DNA of 64,000 nucleotides from NCBI RefSeq assembly GCF_000208745.1, contig NC_030852.1, positions 19,760,721-19,824,720 on the forward strand, given 5' to 3'. Below are positions 1 to 10,888 of this stretch, in pieces; positions within the stretch are counted from its first letter, which is position 1, and each line of letters starts with the position of its first letter. This stretch comes from Theobroma cacao. Its lineage: Eukaryota; Streptophyta; Magnoliopsida; Malvales; Malvaceae. Made by a program: the position numbers and the translations under genes. The notes beneath the pieces were generated by a model. That model saw only the letters and a program-made list of their open reading frames with translations. It was not told the DNA's origin and made no database searches.

Positions 1-1051
1 TTTCCTATCACTCCAAAGTGAATTAACAATCTCAACTACAAAATATTCACAAATCAAATCTCTAGTCATTCTCAACACTTAAAACCCAATACTAGTTTAC
101 TACTCACCTTGATAGCTTTGTAACTTTGAACTTCTTTCCAAAAGCTCTCAAGCTATTAATAAAGCTTCCTCTTTCTCTCCCTAAAACACCTAACTAGTGA
201 GAGATTATGGAAACAAGATTTTCATCATTTTCAAGGGTTTTAAAGTGAGAGAGTGGAAGAATACAAGGGTTCTAGTCAAAAAGGCACCAGGGTATGAAAA
301 TTAGAACTAGAGAGAGAAAGTTATGAAAGCTTCACATCAAGCTTCCATGGAGGAATTGAAAAAACGTGAAAGGGAAGAGAACAAGAAAAAGAAGTTTCTA
401 GAAATCCCAAGAAGTTGCTAGAAGGAGAGGATATTTATGGCCCAAGCTTATCCACTCCCTTAGAAATTACTAAAATGCCCCTCCACAAATTAGCTTAATC
501 CTTGAAATCTCACACTTTTTCTTCAATTTTCCCACCTAGGGTTTGTGTTCTTTCTTTTCCTCTTTACTTCATGCTTTGGCCAACCATATGGGTGAGACTA
601 AGAGAGTTTTAAATAGATTTTACAAGGAAATTCTAGAATAATCCAAGCTTGAAACATGGCATGTTTCCATTGGTCCATGTGTAATACTTATCCATTAAGC
701 AATTTCTCTTCACCACATAAAATGTTTCAATTATCCACAATGTAAAATGTTAATGGCTGAAATCCATGGGCATGACAAGTGTCAGGTGGTGTAAAATTTC
801 AAAAATTCTCATTTTATCCTCGGATGACAAAATTACCATTTTACCCCTAGAACATAAAAATCATCAAAATTTTTATTTCCTTGTCATTTCACCCATATTT
901 TCATCATTCATTTATGCTTCAAGCCTACTTAAACCATAATATTGTTTAAAACTTACTTTTTTGGGCTTATTGAGAAAATGATGAAATTACCCTTAATTAG
1001 GGATATTTCATATATTTCTATCTACGAGTCTATAAAGGTTAAGGTCTCACA
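1..1051 (-). mobile_element. Partial chromovirus-type LTR (left end outside window)
   Basis: This is the sense-start part of an LTR read on the minus strand; the plus-strand end is GGTCTCACA at 1051, as in LTRs D and A. Shared landmarks with the A-type LTRs are the CACCTAACTAGTGAGAG block near 187-204, a TATA-like GATATTTATGGCCC near 428-441, and the terminal CTATAAAGGTTAAGGTCTCACA-like end. The other end lies beyond the window, so a target duplication cannot be tested. No coding sequence is seen. Confidence 0.75.
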
Positions 1052-2184
1052 ATAAAATCACTTCACCAAAGGCTTGTTCCTAAGATACATTTTTAAAGGA
1101 AAACTGGACAAAACCTTTCAAATGTTTGTACAATTGCATTCACATTCCCAAAACAAATTTTGAAATGCAAGTCCACTCACCGGCATGTTGTTGGACCTTT
1201 AATTGACTCTAACTTCTCTAATGGTCCAATTGGGACGATGTGGCTTTGTTGGAACCTATCATCACATTAACATCACAATTATGTTAATTGACATACTTAT
1301 AGAGTCCAAAAGCTTTCTCTTAGCTTACTTCAAATGGCTATTAAATGGCTATCCATTTTCACAATCCTATCACTCCGAAGTGAATTAACAATCTCAACTA
1401 CAAAATATTCACAACTCAAATCTCTAGTTATTCTCAACACTAAAATTTCAACTCAAATTTACTACTCACCTTAATAACTTTGAAACTTTGAAATTCTTTC
1501 CAACAATTCTCCAAACTATTATAAAGCTTCCTCTTTCTCCCTCTAAAACACCTAACTAGTGAGAGAGAGTATGGAAACAAGATTTTTCAAGGGTTTTAAA
1601 GTGAGAATGGAATAGCACAAGGGTTTATGGAAAAGGTGCACAAAAAGCATGAAATTTGAAGCTATTTAAGGAAGATTGTGGAGCTTTCTTATCAAGCTTT
1701 CATGGAGTTTGGGAAGCAACGTGAAAGAGAAGAAGAAGAAGAAGAAAAGTTGCTGGAGAATGTAGAAGCTACTGGAAGAAAGGGCTATTTATAGCCCAAG
1801 CTTATCCACTCCACTTAAATTACCAAAATGCCCTTCCATAAATTAGCTTATTCTCCTCCAATCTTTTATGCAATCTTTTTACTCTTTTGACACTGAGACA
1901 AGGTCCATAATGGTCTAGAAATGTTTGGGTTCATTAAAACTTAAAATTGTAACTCGAGGTGAAAAATAACCATTTTGCCCCTACCGTGAAAATCATCAAA
2001 ATTTTTGTTTCCTTGTCATTTTACTCATAATTTCATCATTCATTTATGCCTTAGGCCTACTTAGGCCATAATATTGTTTAAAATCTTACTTTTATGGGCT
2101 TACTAAGGAAATGATGAAATTACCCCTGATCAGGGATATCGTGTGTACTTCTATCTATGAGTCTATAAGGATCAAGGTCTCACA
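1052..2184 (-). mobile_element. Second partial chromovirus-type LTR, tandem to the first
   Basis: It begins inside an LTR: ATAAAATCAC...CAAAGGCTTGTTCC aligns with about 60712-60735 of the complete A-type LTR. It then runs through the CACTCACCGG block and a TATA-like box (plus strand GGCTATTTATAGCCC, about 1783-1797) to the LTR end GGTCTCACA at 2184. The simplest reading is that LTR 1-1051 inserted into this one, with ATAAA as target. However, ATAAA also follows 2184, so an unequal or microhomology-mediated recombination junction is an alternative. Confidence 0.72.
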
Positions 2185-2779
2185 ATAAAAAGCTACTTTG
2201 CTTTAAGACTATTACATTTACATGCTAATTGTAAAATGAAACTAAGATTGAAAACAAAAGAGTGCAAGCTGGAAATGAGGAAACTACTGGGGGAAAGAAT
2301 TCATAAGATAACTATGCAGTAACTTTTTTAGTGATGAAGATCAAAAGTTCTCAATGGGATGATGAGCTTTTTTTGAAAAGAATAAATGAAAACATTTCTT
2401 GAGGGAAAATAAATGAAAACATTTCTTGAGGGAAAACAAAAGAGAAAAATGTTTTACAAGAGTAGTTTTAAGTATGGTTCCTTTGAAATTTATGCTTGAA
2501 ATGATACATGTATGAATTTTAATTTTCTTTTCAAATATATTATAGAAGGATGAGGAAAAGATTATGTGAAGAACCTCAAATCAATATGACGAAAAATGAT
2601 ATAAAATTTTTTATGGGCCAAGAAAAATGTCAAATGCACAAGGTCATTATCAAAGAATGCACAAAAACAGGAAGATTGGTTTTCAAAAAGGGAATACATT
2701 GAGAAAAACAAGGGAAGATCAATGAGTATCATTTTCTTCCTCCATAGAATATGAATACATGTTCATTCATTAACAGGAA
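2185..2779. other. Unassigned AT-rich spacer with a 27-bp tandem duplication
   Basis: No ORF or element end is recognised. A 27-bp unit starting AAATGAAAACATTTCTTGAG occurs twice head to tail at 2384-2410 and 2411-2437, differing only at the last base, so it is a recent slippage-type duplication. The unit itself contains the inverted repeat GAAAACATTTC. Confidence 0.6.
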
Positions 2780-3148
2780 CATGCAACACCCAAAATGAAG
2801 ATTTTCATGAAATAGTCAAAATTAACTCTTTTTTGTTTTCAAGCTTTAGAAGTCAAAGCTCATCTAATTAAGCTTTTAGAGTTGCGAAAACCTTGATTAA
2901 GTTGGAGGAGAATCCATGTCCTTCAAAATGAAACCAATGAAGTTTTTCAATCTTAATTAAATTGATACCCAATGAAACAAATTTCAAAGCCCAATTTATT
3001 TGGCACCAACATTTTTAAGCCCAATTAAGTTTTCCTAAGATGATTTAAGCCCAATCTAGCCAGCATCAAGAATTTTTAAACCTAGTTAGGTCGGCCTTGA
3101 GAGGACTTTCAAGCCTAATCTATTTGGCACCAAGATTTTTAATTCTCG
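2780..3148 (+). repeat. Left arm of a ~360-bp inverted repeat
   Basis: This arm reads as a diverged reverse complement of 8091-8444. Both carry CATGCAACA, then GATTTTCATG, ATAGTCAAAATTAACTC, CAAGCTTTAGAAGT and several degenerate repeats of the type AAGCC(C/T)AAT(T/C)(A/T)A followed by TTGGCACCAAGA. The intervening DNA is filled by a solo LTR and a copia-like LTR. The arms could be terminal inverted repeats of a DNA transposon, or two opposite copies of one old LTR. Confidence 0.65.
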
Positions 3149-3251
3149 TTAAGTTGGCCACAAAGTGTCGAATCTAATTAAGTCCAATTAGGTTTAACAG
3201 AATCATTGTTTGCCAACTTAATTGGACTTAACACTTTGAGCCAACTTAACT

Positions 3252-6200
3252 TGTCACGACCCAAATTCTGGGCCATGACTGGCACAAGGGTCCAATGGAC
3301 GTAATCCACTAAACCTAAGCAAGCCTATTATTTATCTTACTTATAATTCCATCTAATATCACCAAGTCATATTTCATAATTTTGAATCAAAATAGTGATA
3401 TACATTGCCAACTCTACTGGCATTACTCCTTAAAAATTTACATACAATGTCTACAACATGTATTCTAATAATTTACATTAAGTTTGTCTATACAAAACAA
3501 AATAACACTCGACTTCCAACGGAGTGACTCGAATGAATATACAGCTACCGAATGCCGAGACACCTACCAAAAGATGGACACAAGTCTACAAGGACACCTC
3601 GTCCTAGTTACCGGCTGCCTCATGATTTGAAAACATGAATTTGAAAATGGTGAGTATAAACCAAGTGAGTGAACAAGGAAGGGAACAAGCAACAACAACA
3701 AGGGAGAATTTAAAATGATGATGCACTTGTTTCAAAACAATGCAATTTAGTTCCATTTATATTAAAAACCCCTCATTTTAAACTTAACTCATTTAGTCCT
3801 AAATGTTGGAAGTCCATGCTCAGATATGGTAGCAAGAAGTGAAAAATAGGGCAGCAATTGGACAAGATAGGAGACAAAACAGAAAGTTTTTCGCTACAGC
3901 GAGAATGAATTTCGCTGCAGCAAAATTGTTACCCAGAAACAGAAAGTTTTTCGCTGTAGCGAGAATGAATTCCGCTGCAGCGAGTTTTCGGCCAGTCTAC
4001 CCCTCCAAACTCGAGAGTTTCTCGTTGCAGCGAGATTCGTTTTCACTGCAACGAGATGCTATAGTGACTATCTTGCTGCAACGAGATTCATTTTCGCTGC
4101 AGCGAGAACCAATTCTAGTGAAAGGTCCTCAAACTTGAGAGTTTCTTGCTGCAGCGAGCATGAATTTCACTACAGCGAAAACAAAGCAACAAGAGAAACA
4201 TTTTCCCTCACTCAACAAAAAGCCATCCTGCTAAACTAACAAAATCAACATAAAACTCATGAAAATTCTCAAAGTACAATGTGTCAAATTTCACATATAT
4301 GTTAACCATATATCACATTCATGAGCTTTCATTTCATAAATCTAGATATGCATAATTACATAGACAAACATCAATATCATCATAATCACTCCCGGCTCAT
4401 GTATATCCCTCCACATCGTGCACATAGCAGGCACCATCACGTGCATCCCCCCACATCGTGCATAATCAGTGCTATCAGGTACATCCCCCCACATCGTGCA
4501 CACGGGCACTATCATCATCTATCTCTGATGCCACCATCATCACTGGTATGTGCATTCTCCACATCGTGCACACACAAGGTTTTAGTCATTATATACTATA
4601 TCATTCATCATACACAACACACACACATATATATATATATATCATCATAATACAATAGTGCATGAATCCATAGCAATCACATATTACAACATAAAACCAT
4701 TTTTCAAAAGCTTGTTCCCAAGGCACTTGTTTTCATGAAAAACTTGATAATTCATTCAAATGGGTGGCAATTACATTATATTTCCCAAAACAAGTTTTGA
4801 AGGCAGTCCACTCACAAGTGTCGAAAATTTGAATTTCGGGTGCACTCGGAATAATAGTCCTCAGGCGTAATTCCTTTGCCTTTTTCGGACGTCTCACTAC
4901 CTTGAGAAATAACAAAGTCGAGGAATTTACTATATTGTCTTTAAATTGATATAAACTAATTTGAATTACTAATGCTTGATATGTAAATGCAAAAATACGT
5001 CTGATTACCGCTTAATCGCGGTATTGATTAAATTCGACCGATCACCCGATTAATTGACGATTGTGTCCAAATCATCTCCAAATTAATCCATTTCTCATCT
5101 AATACCTTAATTTATCACATACCATTTAAATAAAGCCAAATTCAGCATTAGAACCCTCACAGTTCCTTATAGCAAAATTCGATCATTTGTTGCACTAACA
5201 CCGAAATTTTTTCTACATAACCATTTCACATTAATTCATCATTTTCCTAGCCATTTTCCTTGAAATAAAAACAATCCCCCATTGATATTCAGCCCTCATG
5301 GTTCGACCAACAAGGAACCTTAGAGAAATTGAATATTTCTTTTGTGTTTTTGTTCATAACCATGCTTAATTATCCCTAAACACTAACATAGTCTAAAATC
5401 AAATTATTCCAACAATAATTCCTCTTCCATACCCATTTTTCAGAATTGAATTCATCATGATAACTCAATATTCAACCATGGAAGTCAAGAACAAAAGCAT
5501 GGGTAAGCTAGGTATCAAGGAGAATTAAAGAAATTCTAGCTTACCTAGCTTGTTTCCTTGATTTCTTCACTTTTCTTTGAATTTTCACCTAGGTTTTCTT
5601 CTTTTTCCCTTTGTTCTTCCTTTGTTCTTGTTTCTGGTTGCCTAGGCTGAATATCGTGAGAGAATTGGGGATTTAATGGGCTGATTTCTACAGAAAATAA
5701 TAAAATAATCAAGCATGCCATGTGTCACATGCTTATTGGCCCAATTTTTTTAACTTTTTGACTTTTTTCTTCTTCATTTTCCACCACAAATATTCTGGCA
5801 TTTATCCAATCCTACCACAATTAAAATCCCTTGGTCTTGACAAGTACTGGGGCGAAAAATTTATCGATTTGCCCTCGGGGTGGAAAAATTACGATTTTAC
5901 CCCTATGCTCCGAAATGTACCGAAATCACATTATTTCTACTTTTCAACCTCAAATAATACTAATATTGATCAATATTAACCAAATGGGGCAAAAATCATT
6001 TTATAAAAATTCCTGTTTAGTCCTCTAGTGGTAAATTTATCATTTTGCCCTTGTGCTCCAAAAATACTCGAAATCACAATTTTTCACTGCTAAACATCAT
6101 TTTATACTCCAATAATCATAATTATATTTCATATAAATATTCTTGGTCAAATGTGATCAAATATTGGCTAAAAATCTTCATTTTATCATCAAATGATAAA

Positions 6201-6410
6201 ATGACCATTTTGTCCCTAATTGGTCAATTTTCCTGATGGACTCCAAACTGAACCTTGAACTCCAAATCACTATTCTAAGCCATTCTGTGGGTTTTAGAAT
6301 TTTCAAATTCCTCTTAGAATTTCTATTTGAACTAGTTCAAGGCTCGATTTAACTTAGTTGTACCACTCAGTACAATACCGTCTTTTAATTGAGCTTGACA
6401 GGGTCTCACA
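3252..6410 (-). mobile_element. Solo LTR E of the chromovirus family, TSD TAACT
   Basis: The plus strand starts TGTCACGACCCAAATTCTGG and ends GGGTCTCACA. It is flanked by a perfect 5-bp duplication TAACT (3247-3251 and 6411-6415), so both ends are certain and no internal region remains: a solo LTR left by intra-element recombination. Sense is inferred to be minus by comparison with element A. At 3159 bp it is longer than the LTRs of A. It shares the sequence CCTTGAACTAGTTC near its sense start with solo LTR G, so E and G form one subfamily. It contains a palindrome cluster (3885-4185), a CATCGTGCA-type minisatellite (about 4400-4570) and a short (TA)n tract near 4627. Confidence 0.93.
3885..4185. 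repeat. Cluster of degenerate CTCGCTGCAGCGAG palindromes
   Basis: About ten variants of a 12-14-bp palindrome built on CGCTGCAGCG lie within 300 bp, for example TTCGCTGCAGCAAAA, TCCGCTGCAGCGAG, CTCGTTGCAGCGAG, TCGCTGCAGCGAG and TCACTACAGCGAA. Many are followed by AATGAATT or GATTCATTTT, so the array behaves as paired, loosely spaced repeats. In LTR sense the cluster is downstream of the predicted TATA box and would be transcribed. Confidence 0.85.
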
Positions 6411-6417
6411 TAACTGG

Positions 6418-8067
6418 TGTTAGAATGTTAACTTAAAGGGAGAAACCTCAAGAGGGGGGGTGAATTTAGTATTTTGAAAATTCTTTTGAAACCCCCTTTG
6501 AAGGTTAAAACTCTTTTGCAATATAAGGATGAAAAGCTCTTAAATTCAAGCAATGAAGAGTTGCAAAAATCCTTTTAGGAGTGATTTAAAAATGATTTTG
6601 AGAAGTGAATGCAAATGAAGAGGAATTTTAACAAACACGTAAGAGACAAAATTTATTAGGGTTCGACCTCGATGCCTACATCCTATCATTTGACTCACCA
6701 AGGAGTTTGTAATCCAATATGAAAAATACTTTTCAAGGCTCAAGCATAACCTTTACAACAATGCCTTTACAAAGAGCAAGCATAACCTCTACGATGCCTT
6801 TTCAAGGAGCAAGCACAATCTCTCTACCTTTTGTCCAGGCTAAGGTATAACTTATCAACACTACATTTTCAAATGGGTTAAGGTATAACCACTCTAAGCA
6901 CTTTATCTTTCAAGGGTAAGGTATGACCTTTACAAGGATTACAAGGATGTGAAGATTAAGCTCAAGAATGCTGCTAAGTATGCTAAATAAATTGATGAAT
7001 ACAAAGAGAGGTTGAAGGCTATCAAAAATGTATAGAACTTTCAAGCTCAAGTTAACTAATATGATGAGCACTTGATTTAAAGAGTGAGGTAGAAATGATT
7101 TTCTCTTTGAAGCTTCACTCTTACATAGGATTTCTTCTCTAGGTGTTCTCTCTTTTGAAAAATGAGTTCCAACTGTCTATTTATATATGAGAACCTTATT
7201 CTATCCTTTTAAACTCATTGATTCAAAATTTGGTCATTAAATCTATCTCATTGTGGCTTGTCTAATTTTACGTCTTGATACATGCGATCTGAGTCTCAAT
7301 ACGTTAACTACAAATCTCAACTGATGTCTTGATGCTTTAGATGAATGTCTCAATACTTGTTCTTCATTGGTAATTCTCAAACTAGTCTATGCCTCGATAA
7401 TTCTACGACTTAGTCTTAATACATAGAAGCTTGCTCTTTGGAAACCATGTTAGGAGATGATGTCTTGATACTCGGCAAATTGGTCTCAACACTTGTACAC
7501 TTTACCTTTGGAATCTTAGGCTCTAAAGATAAGGTCTCGATACTTGTTCAGTGTGTCTTGATATTTAAACACTTCCTCTCTGGAAGTTGATGACTAAAGG
7601 TGAACCCTCGATACTTGGAAGTTCAAGTCTCGATACTACAACTTCTTTTCTAAAAACTAAAGGTTGAAAGTAAAGTCTCAATAGATGATTCTTGTGTGTA
7701 GATACACTGGGACTTGCTTTTTGGAATTCTAATATTTTGAGAAGTTGTCTCGATGTGTGATGTCCAAGTCTCGATACTTTAGTACTTGTCTTTTACAATT
7801 TGGTCTCCTAATGAATGGAGTCTTGATACCCACTAGAGATGTCTTGATACACTTTCTTCATTTGGCTATTTCTTGAGGCATTCAAAGCTTATAGTCTTGA
7901 TACTCTTATATGACGTCTCGATTGTTCGGGTTAGTTTAAGCCTTTTTGAACAAATTTGAGCTTTAATTGCACAGCCTATTTTTCAAACAAATGCTTAGGG
8001 GATTTGTAATGCCCTAATGCACTTATAAACTCATATTTTGATCATTAGCTTTTGTCATGTTAAAACA
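6418..8067. mobile_element. Ty1/copia-like LTR (boundaries approximate)
   Basis: The plus strand could begin TGTTAGAATG (6418) and end TGTTAAAACA (8067). Near its left end is CTCAAGAGGGGGGGTGAATT, a G-tract phrase common in plant copia LTR regions. It continues with the gene-poor, repetitive text usual for such LTRs and a long run of CTCGATACTTG-type motifs (about 7250-7930). No 5-bp target duplication was found and no coding sequence is present. The class assignment rests on general resemblance only. Confidence 0.4.
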
Positions 8068-8090
8068 AGGATCAATTATAAAGCTATCAA

Positions 8091-8444
8091 TTGGAATTAA
8101 AAATCTAGTGCTAACTAGATTAGGCTTGAAAGTCCTTTCAATGCCAACCTAATTGGGTTTACAAGATCTTGATGCTAGCTAGATTAGGCTTAGATCATTT
8201 GATCAAGCCAACTTAATTGGGCTTAAAAATCTTGTTGCCAACTAGATGCTTTGAAATTTCTTTCTTGGGTATCTACTTAATTAGATTGAAAAACTTTATT
8301 GCTTTGTTTTTGAAGGATAGAGATTCTTTTTCAACTTATTGCAACTTTAGAAACTTAATTGGGTGAGCTTGTACTTCTAAAGCTTGAAAAAGATAGAGTT
8401 AATTTTGACTATTGCATGAAAATCTTTATTTTAAATGTTGCATG
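8091..8444 (-). repeat. Right arm of the ~360-bp inverted repeat
   Basis: Reverse-complement partner of 2780-3148, with the same order of landmarks (ATTTTTAATTC at the inner end, GTTGCATG at the outer end). Homology fades outside these limits, and no target duplication of the whole structure was recognised. Confidence 0.65.
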
Positions 8445-8745
8445 GTGTGAAACCCCACACCTTTAATGAAGGATAGAAAAGTAAATCTTATGTGGTGCGC
8501 ATTTAAAATGTGTTTTTAGTCTAAAGATCTTGAAAATTTCTTTAGATTAGCCCAAATTTTCAAGTTATAAGTGTATATGTTTAATAGGAAAGAGATTTAG
8601 GCCAAATGGTTATGATCATAAATGGAATTTTATATTTTGGAATGAAAGAACAAGTGTCAATACTTGTGGAACAAGTATCGATACTTGAAACCTAGAAACA
8701 CAAGTATTGATACCGCACCCAGAAGTATCAACACTTATAGTCGTT
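8445..8745. other. Unassigned flank with GTATCGATAC-type motifs
   Basis: No coding sequence is seen. From 8650 to 8740 there are five variants of AAGTATCGATACTTG, such as AAGTGTCAATACTTG, AAGTATTGATACC and AAGTATCAACACTTA. The same motif family recurs at 47020-47360 and 62150-62375, so this is probably a truncated LTR into which the Tat/Athila-like element inserted. Confidence 0.5.
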
Positions 8746-10137
8746 TGTTTGTTGGATAAGCCATGCAAGTGCACGTATTGTAAACAAGTAATATAATAAA
8801 AGCGAAGTTCATTCCCATGAAGAATTGTTCTTAATCTACGACTATTCTTGCTAAGTACTAAAATTGATGCAACCTAATCTTATTCAAACAATTAAAATTA
8901 AACATATGAAAATTAAAAAAAACTAAAATTAAACTAAAACTAAAAAAAAGAACTAGAGCAAAAATAACTAGAATCAATTAACCAAAAGTCTAGAACCATA
9001 ATATACCCTCAATGTTTCATCTGAATCTATTTTATTTCTTCTTTACTTATTAGACAGGCTTGAGTTGTTAACCTAGAGTTCTAATTTATTTATAAGCCTT
9101 CATCAAGTTTCTTGTAAAAATATCTATCTTAACCAATTTACTATACGTGTGTGCAAACTGAAATTAAGAAAGATTCATTAAGAATAAGCTCTAATTTTGG
9201 CTACATATGATATGTAAGTGTATGTCTAACCTACACGCGAATCAAATCAATCATCTCATACAATTGATATTGAACATATGCTATTTCATCCAAAGCTTAC
9301 TTTAAACTTTCTTTCTCAATTTCGTTTAGGTTTCCAAATCAATCTAATTAGTGATGAGGCAATTAGATGGATTAAGAATAAGATTGAAATAAACAACTCA
9401 AACACTATCAATCATAGGCAAGAAAGAATATTAAAAACTCAGACTATGAATTGCGTTTAATCATGATTTTAGATTAAAAACTTAGTTCCCCATAATGTAT
9501 GTAAACATCATTAAAAAAAGAAATTTAATAATCCAAACTAAACAAGAAAAATATAAAGATAACAAGAAATCAACTTTCTAATCCACAATCTTCCTTACTT
9601 TCTTGCTAGCTTCAATGCCTTTTTTCTTCAAAAAACCTTTCTTAATTCCTCCCTAAGCGTGCTTTGACAGGTTGCTTAAATAGGCTCATGATTGTGTCAA
9701 TATAGAAGTCCAAGTGCGCAAGAAGTCTTTTCCCCCGTTTAAACCTCTTTCTATTATTATTTTTATATTTTCAGCTTTTTCTCTTCGGTCCATGGCACTG
9801 GTTGATGGTGGCCATGGCATCGAGCATCTTGGAGCCCCTTAAAGCATTGTTTGACATTGGGGTGCCACAGTGCTGGTCCCATGGTGGCCGTGGTGCTGAG
9901 GCCTCTAACTTGATTTTAAGGCTATTTTGCAATGTTTCAATTTTGACATGATTTTTTACCCCTGTACAGGATGAACTAGGAAACATGGTAAACATGAAAG
10001 TTGTAGCTCTACTCTTATCTTTCTAATGGTCCAAGAATCACTTCAATTATGCTTATGTAGTGAAAGATATGCTAAATCACCCGAAATATATGCAGTTGAA
10101 GTCTACAACTAAAATGCATCTCCTTCACAAAATAAGC
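8746..10137 (-). mobile_element. Left LTR of Tat/Athila-like element, part 1
   Basis: This aligns along its length with 22704-24059, for example AACCATGCAAGTGCACG, CATTCCCATGAAGAATTG, CTTTACTTATTA and TGCATCTCCTTCACAAAATAAGC. It is interrupted at 10137 by element B and resumes at 16786. Around 9775-9900 lies a GC-rich patch of repeated GGCCATGGCA / GGTGCCACAG / GGCCGTGGTGC words that stands out from the AT-rich background. Confidence 0.85.
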
Positions 10138-10888
10138 TGTCACACCCCAAATCCCAGGCCATGATCGTCGTATGGGCCCAATAAGCATAACCCACTAGCC
10201 CAAGCAAGCCTCTCTATGTAAACCTGTTCATTAGTCCATCTATCACCCATATTTCTTTAAGATCTATAATTCATAATTTTCATTAATAATTTCCTTGGGA
10301 ATAAACCATGGCAACCAAGCATATACCATTCTCAAAATAGGATTATTACTTCCCAACCCTAGACGGCATTATTAATCAAACCAAACATACAAGGGTTATA
10401 ACAAATCTCACAGTTTACATTTAAACACTCATATATATATATATATACATACAATAGACCCTTGACTATCAGTGGAGTAACTCAGGGCATGGGTACTATC
10501 ATTGAGTGTCATGGTAAACCTACCGAAAGATGAATATGAGGAAGCACCCCGACCTAGGATCCAACTACCTCCAAACCTAAAAACTAAAACATGAAGTTGA
10601 AAAGAATGAGTATAAACCCAGTGAGTGAACATAGGAAGGGAACAAGCAAACGATACAGAAGGGTTTTTGGAAACATGATGCACTTATGTTAAAACAATGC
10701 AATTTGTATATCATAAGCAAACTCGATGCAATGTTGTCTTTTAACTCATTTTAAAACATTTAAGAATTTCAACTTTCAACATTCAATGCAATCACATTTC
10801 ATTTTCCAAACATCTCTACCCTACTGGATAGATGCGCATGTGCACTCCCACACCACACACCACCATCACCGTCATGTGCACTCCCACA
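10138..10888 (-). mobile_element. Left (3') LTR of element B, truncated
   Basis: Matches the right LTR (14547 onward) through the TCTCTATGTAAACC, AGTGAGTGAACATAGGAAGGG and CTACCCTACTGGATAG blocks. Homology stops after GTGCACTCCCACA near 10885. In sense terms the promoter half and the polypurine tract are gone, so a deletion removed the U3 part and the adjoining end of the interior. Confidence 0.8.

Noticed and set aside
3885..4185. CRISPR-like array of regularly repeated palindromes
   Set aside because: Repeats are 12-14 bp, degenerate and irregularly spaced, the genome is plant nuclear, and the array is part of an LTR.
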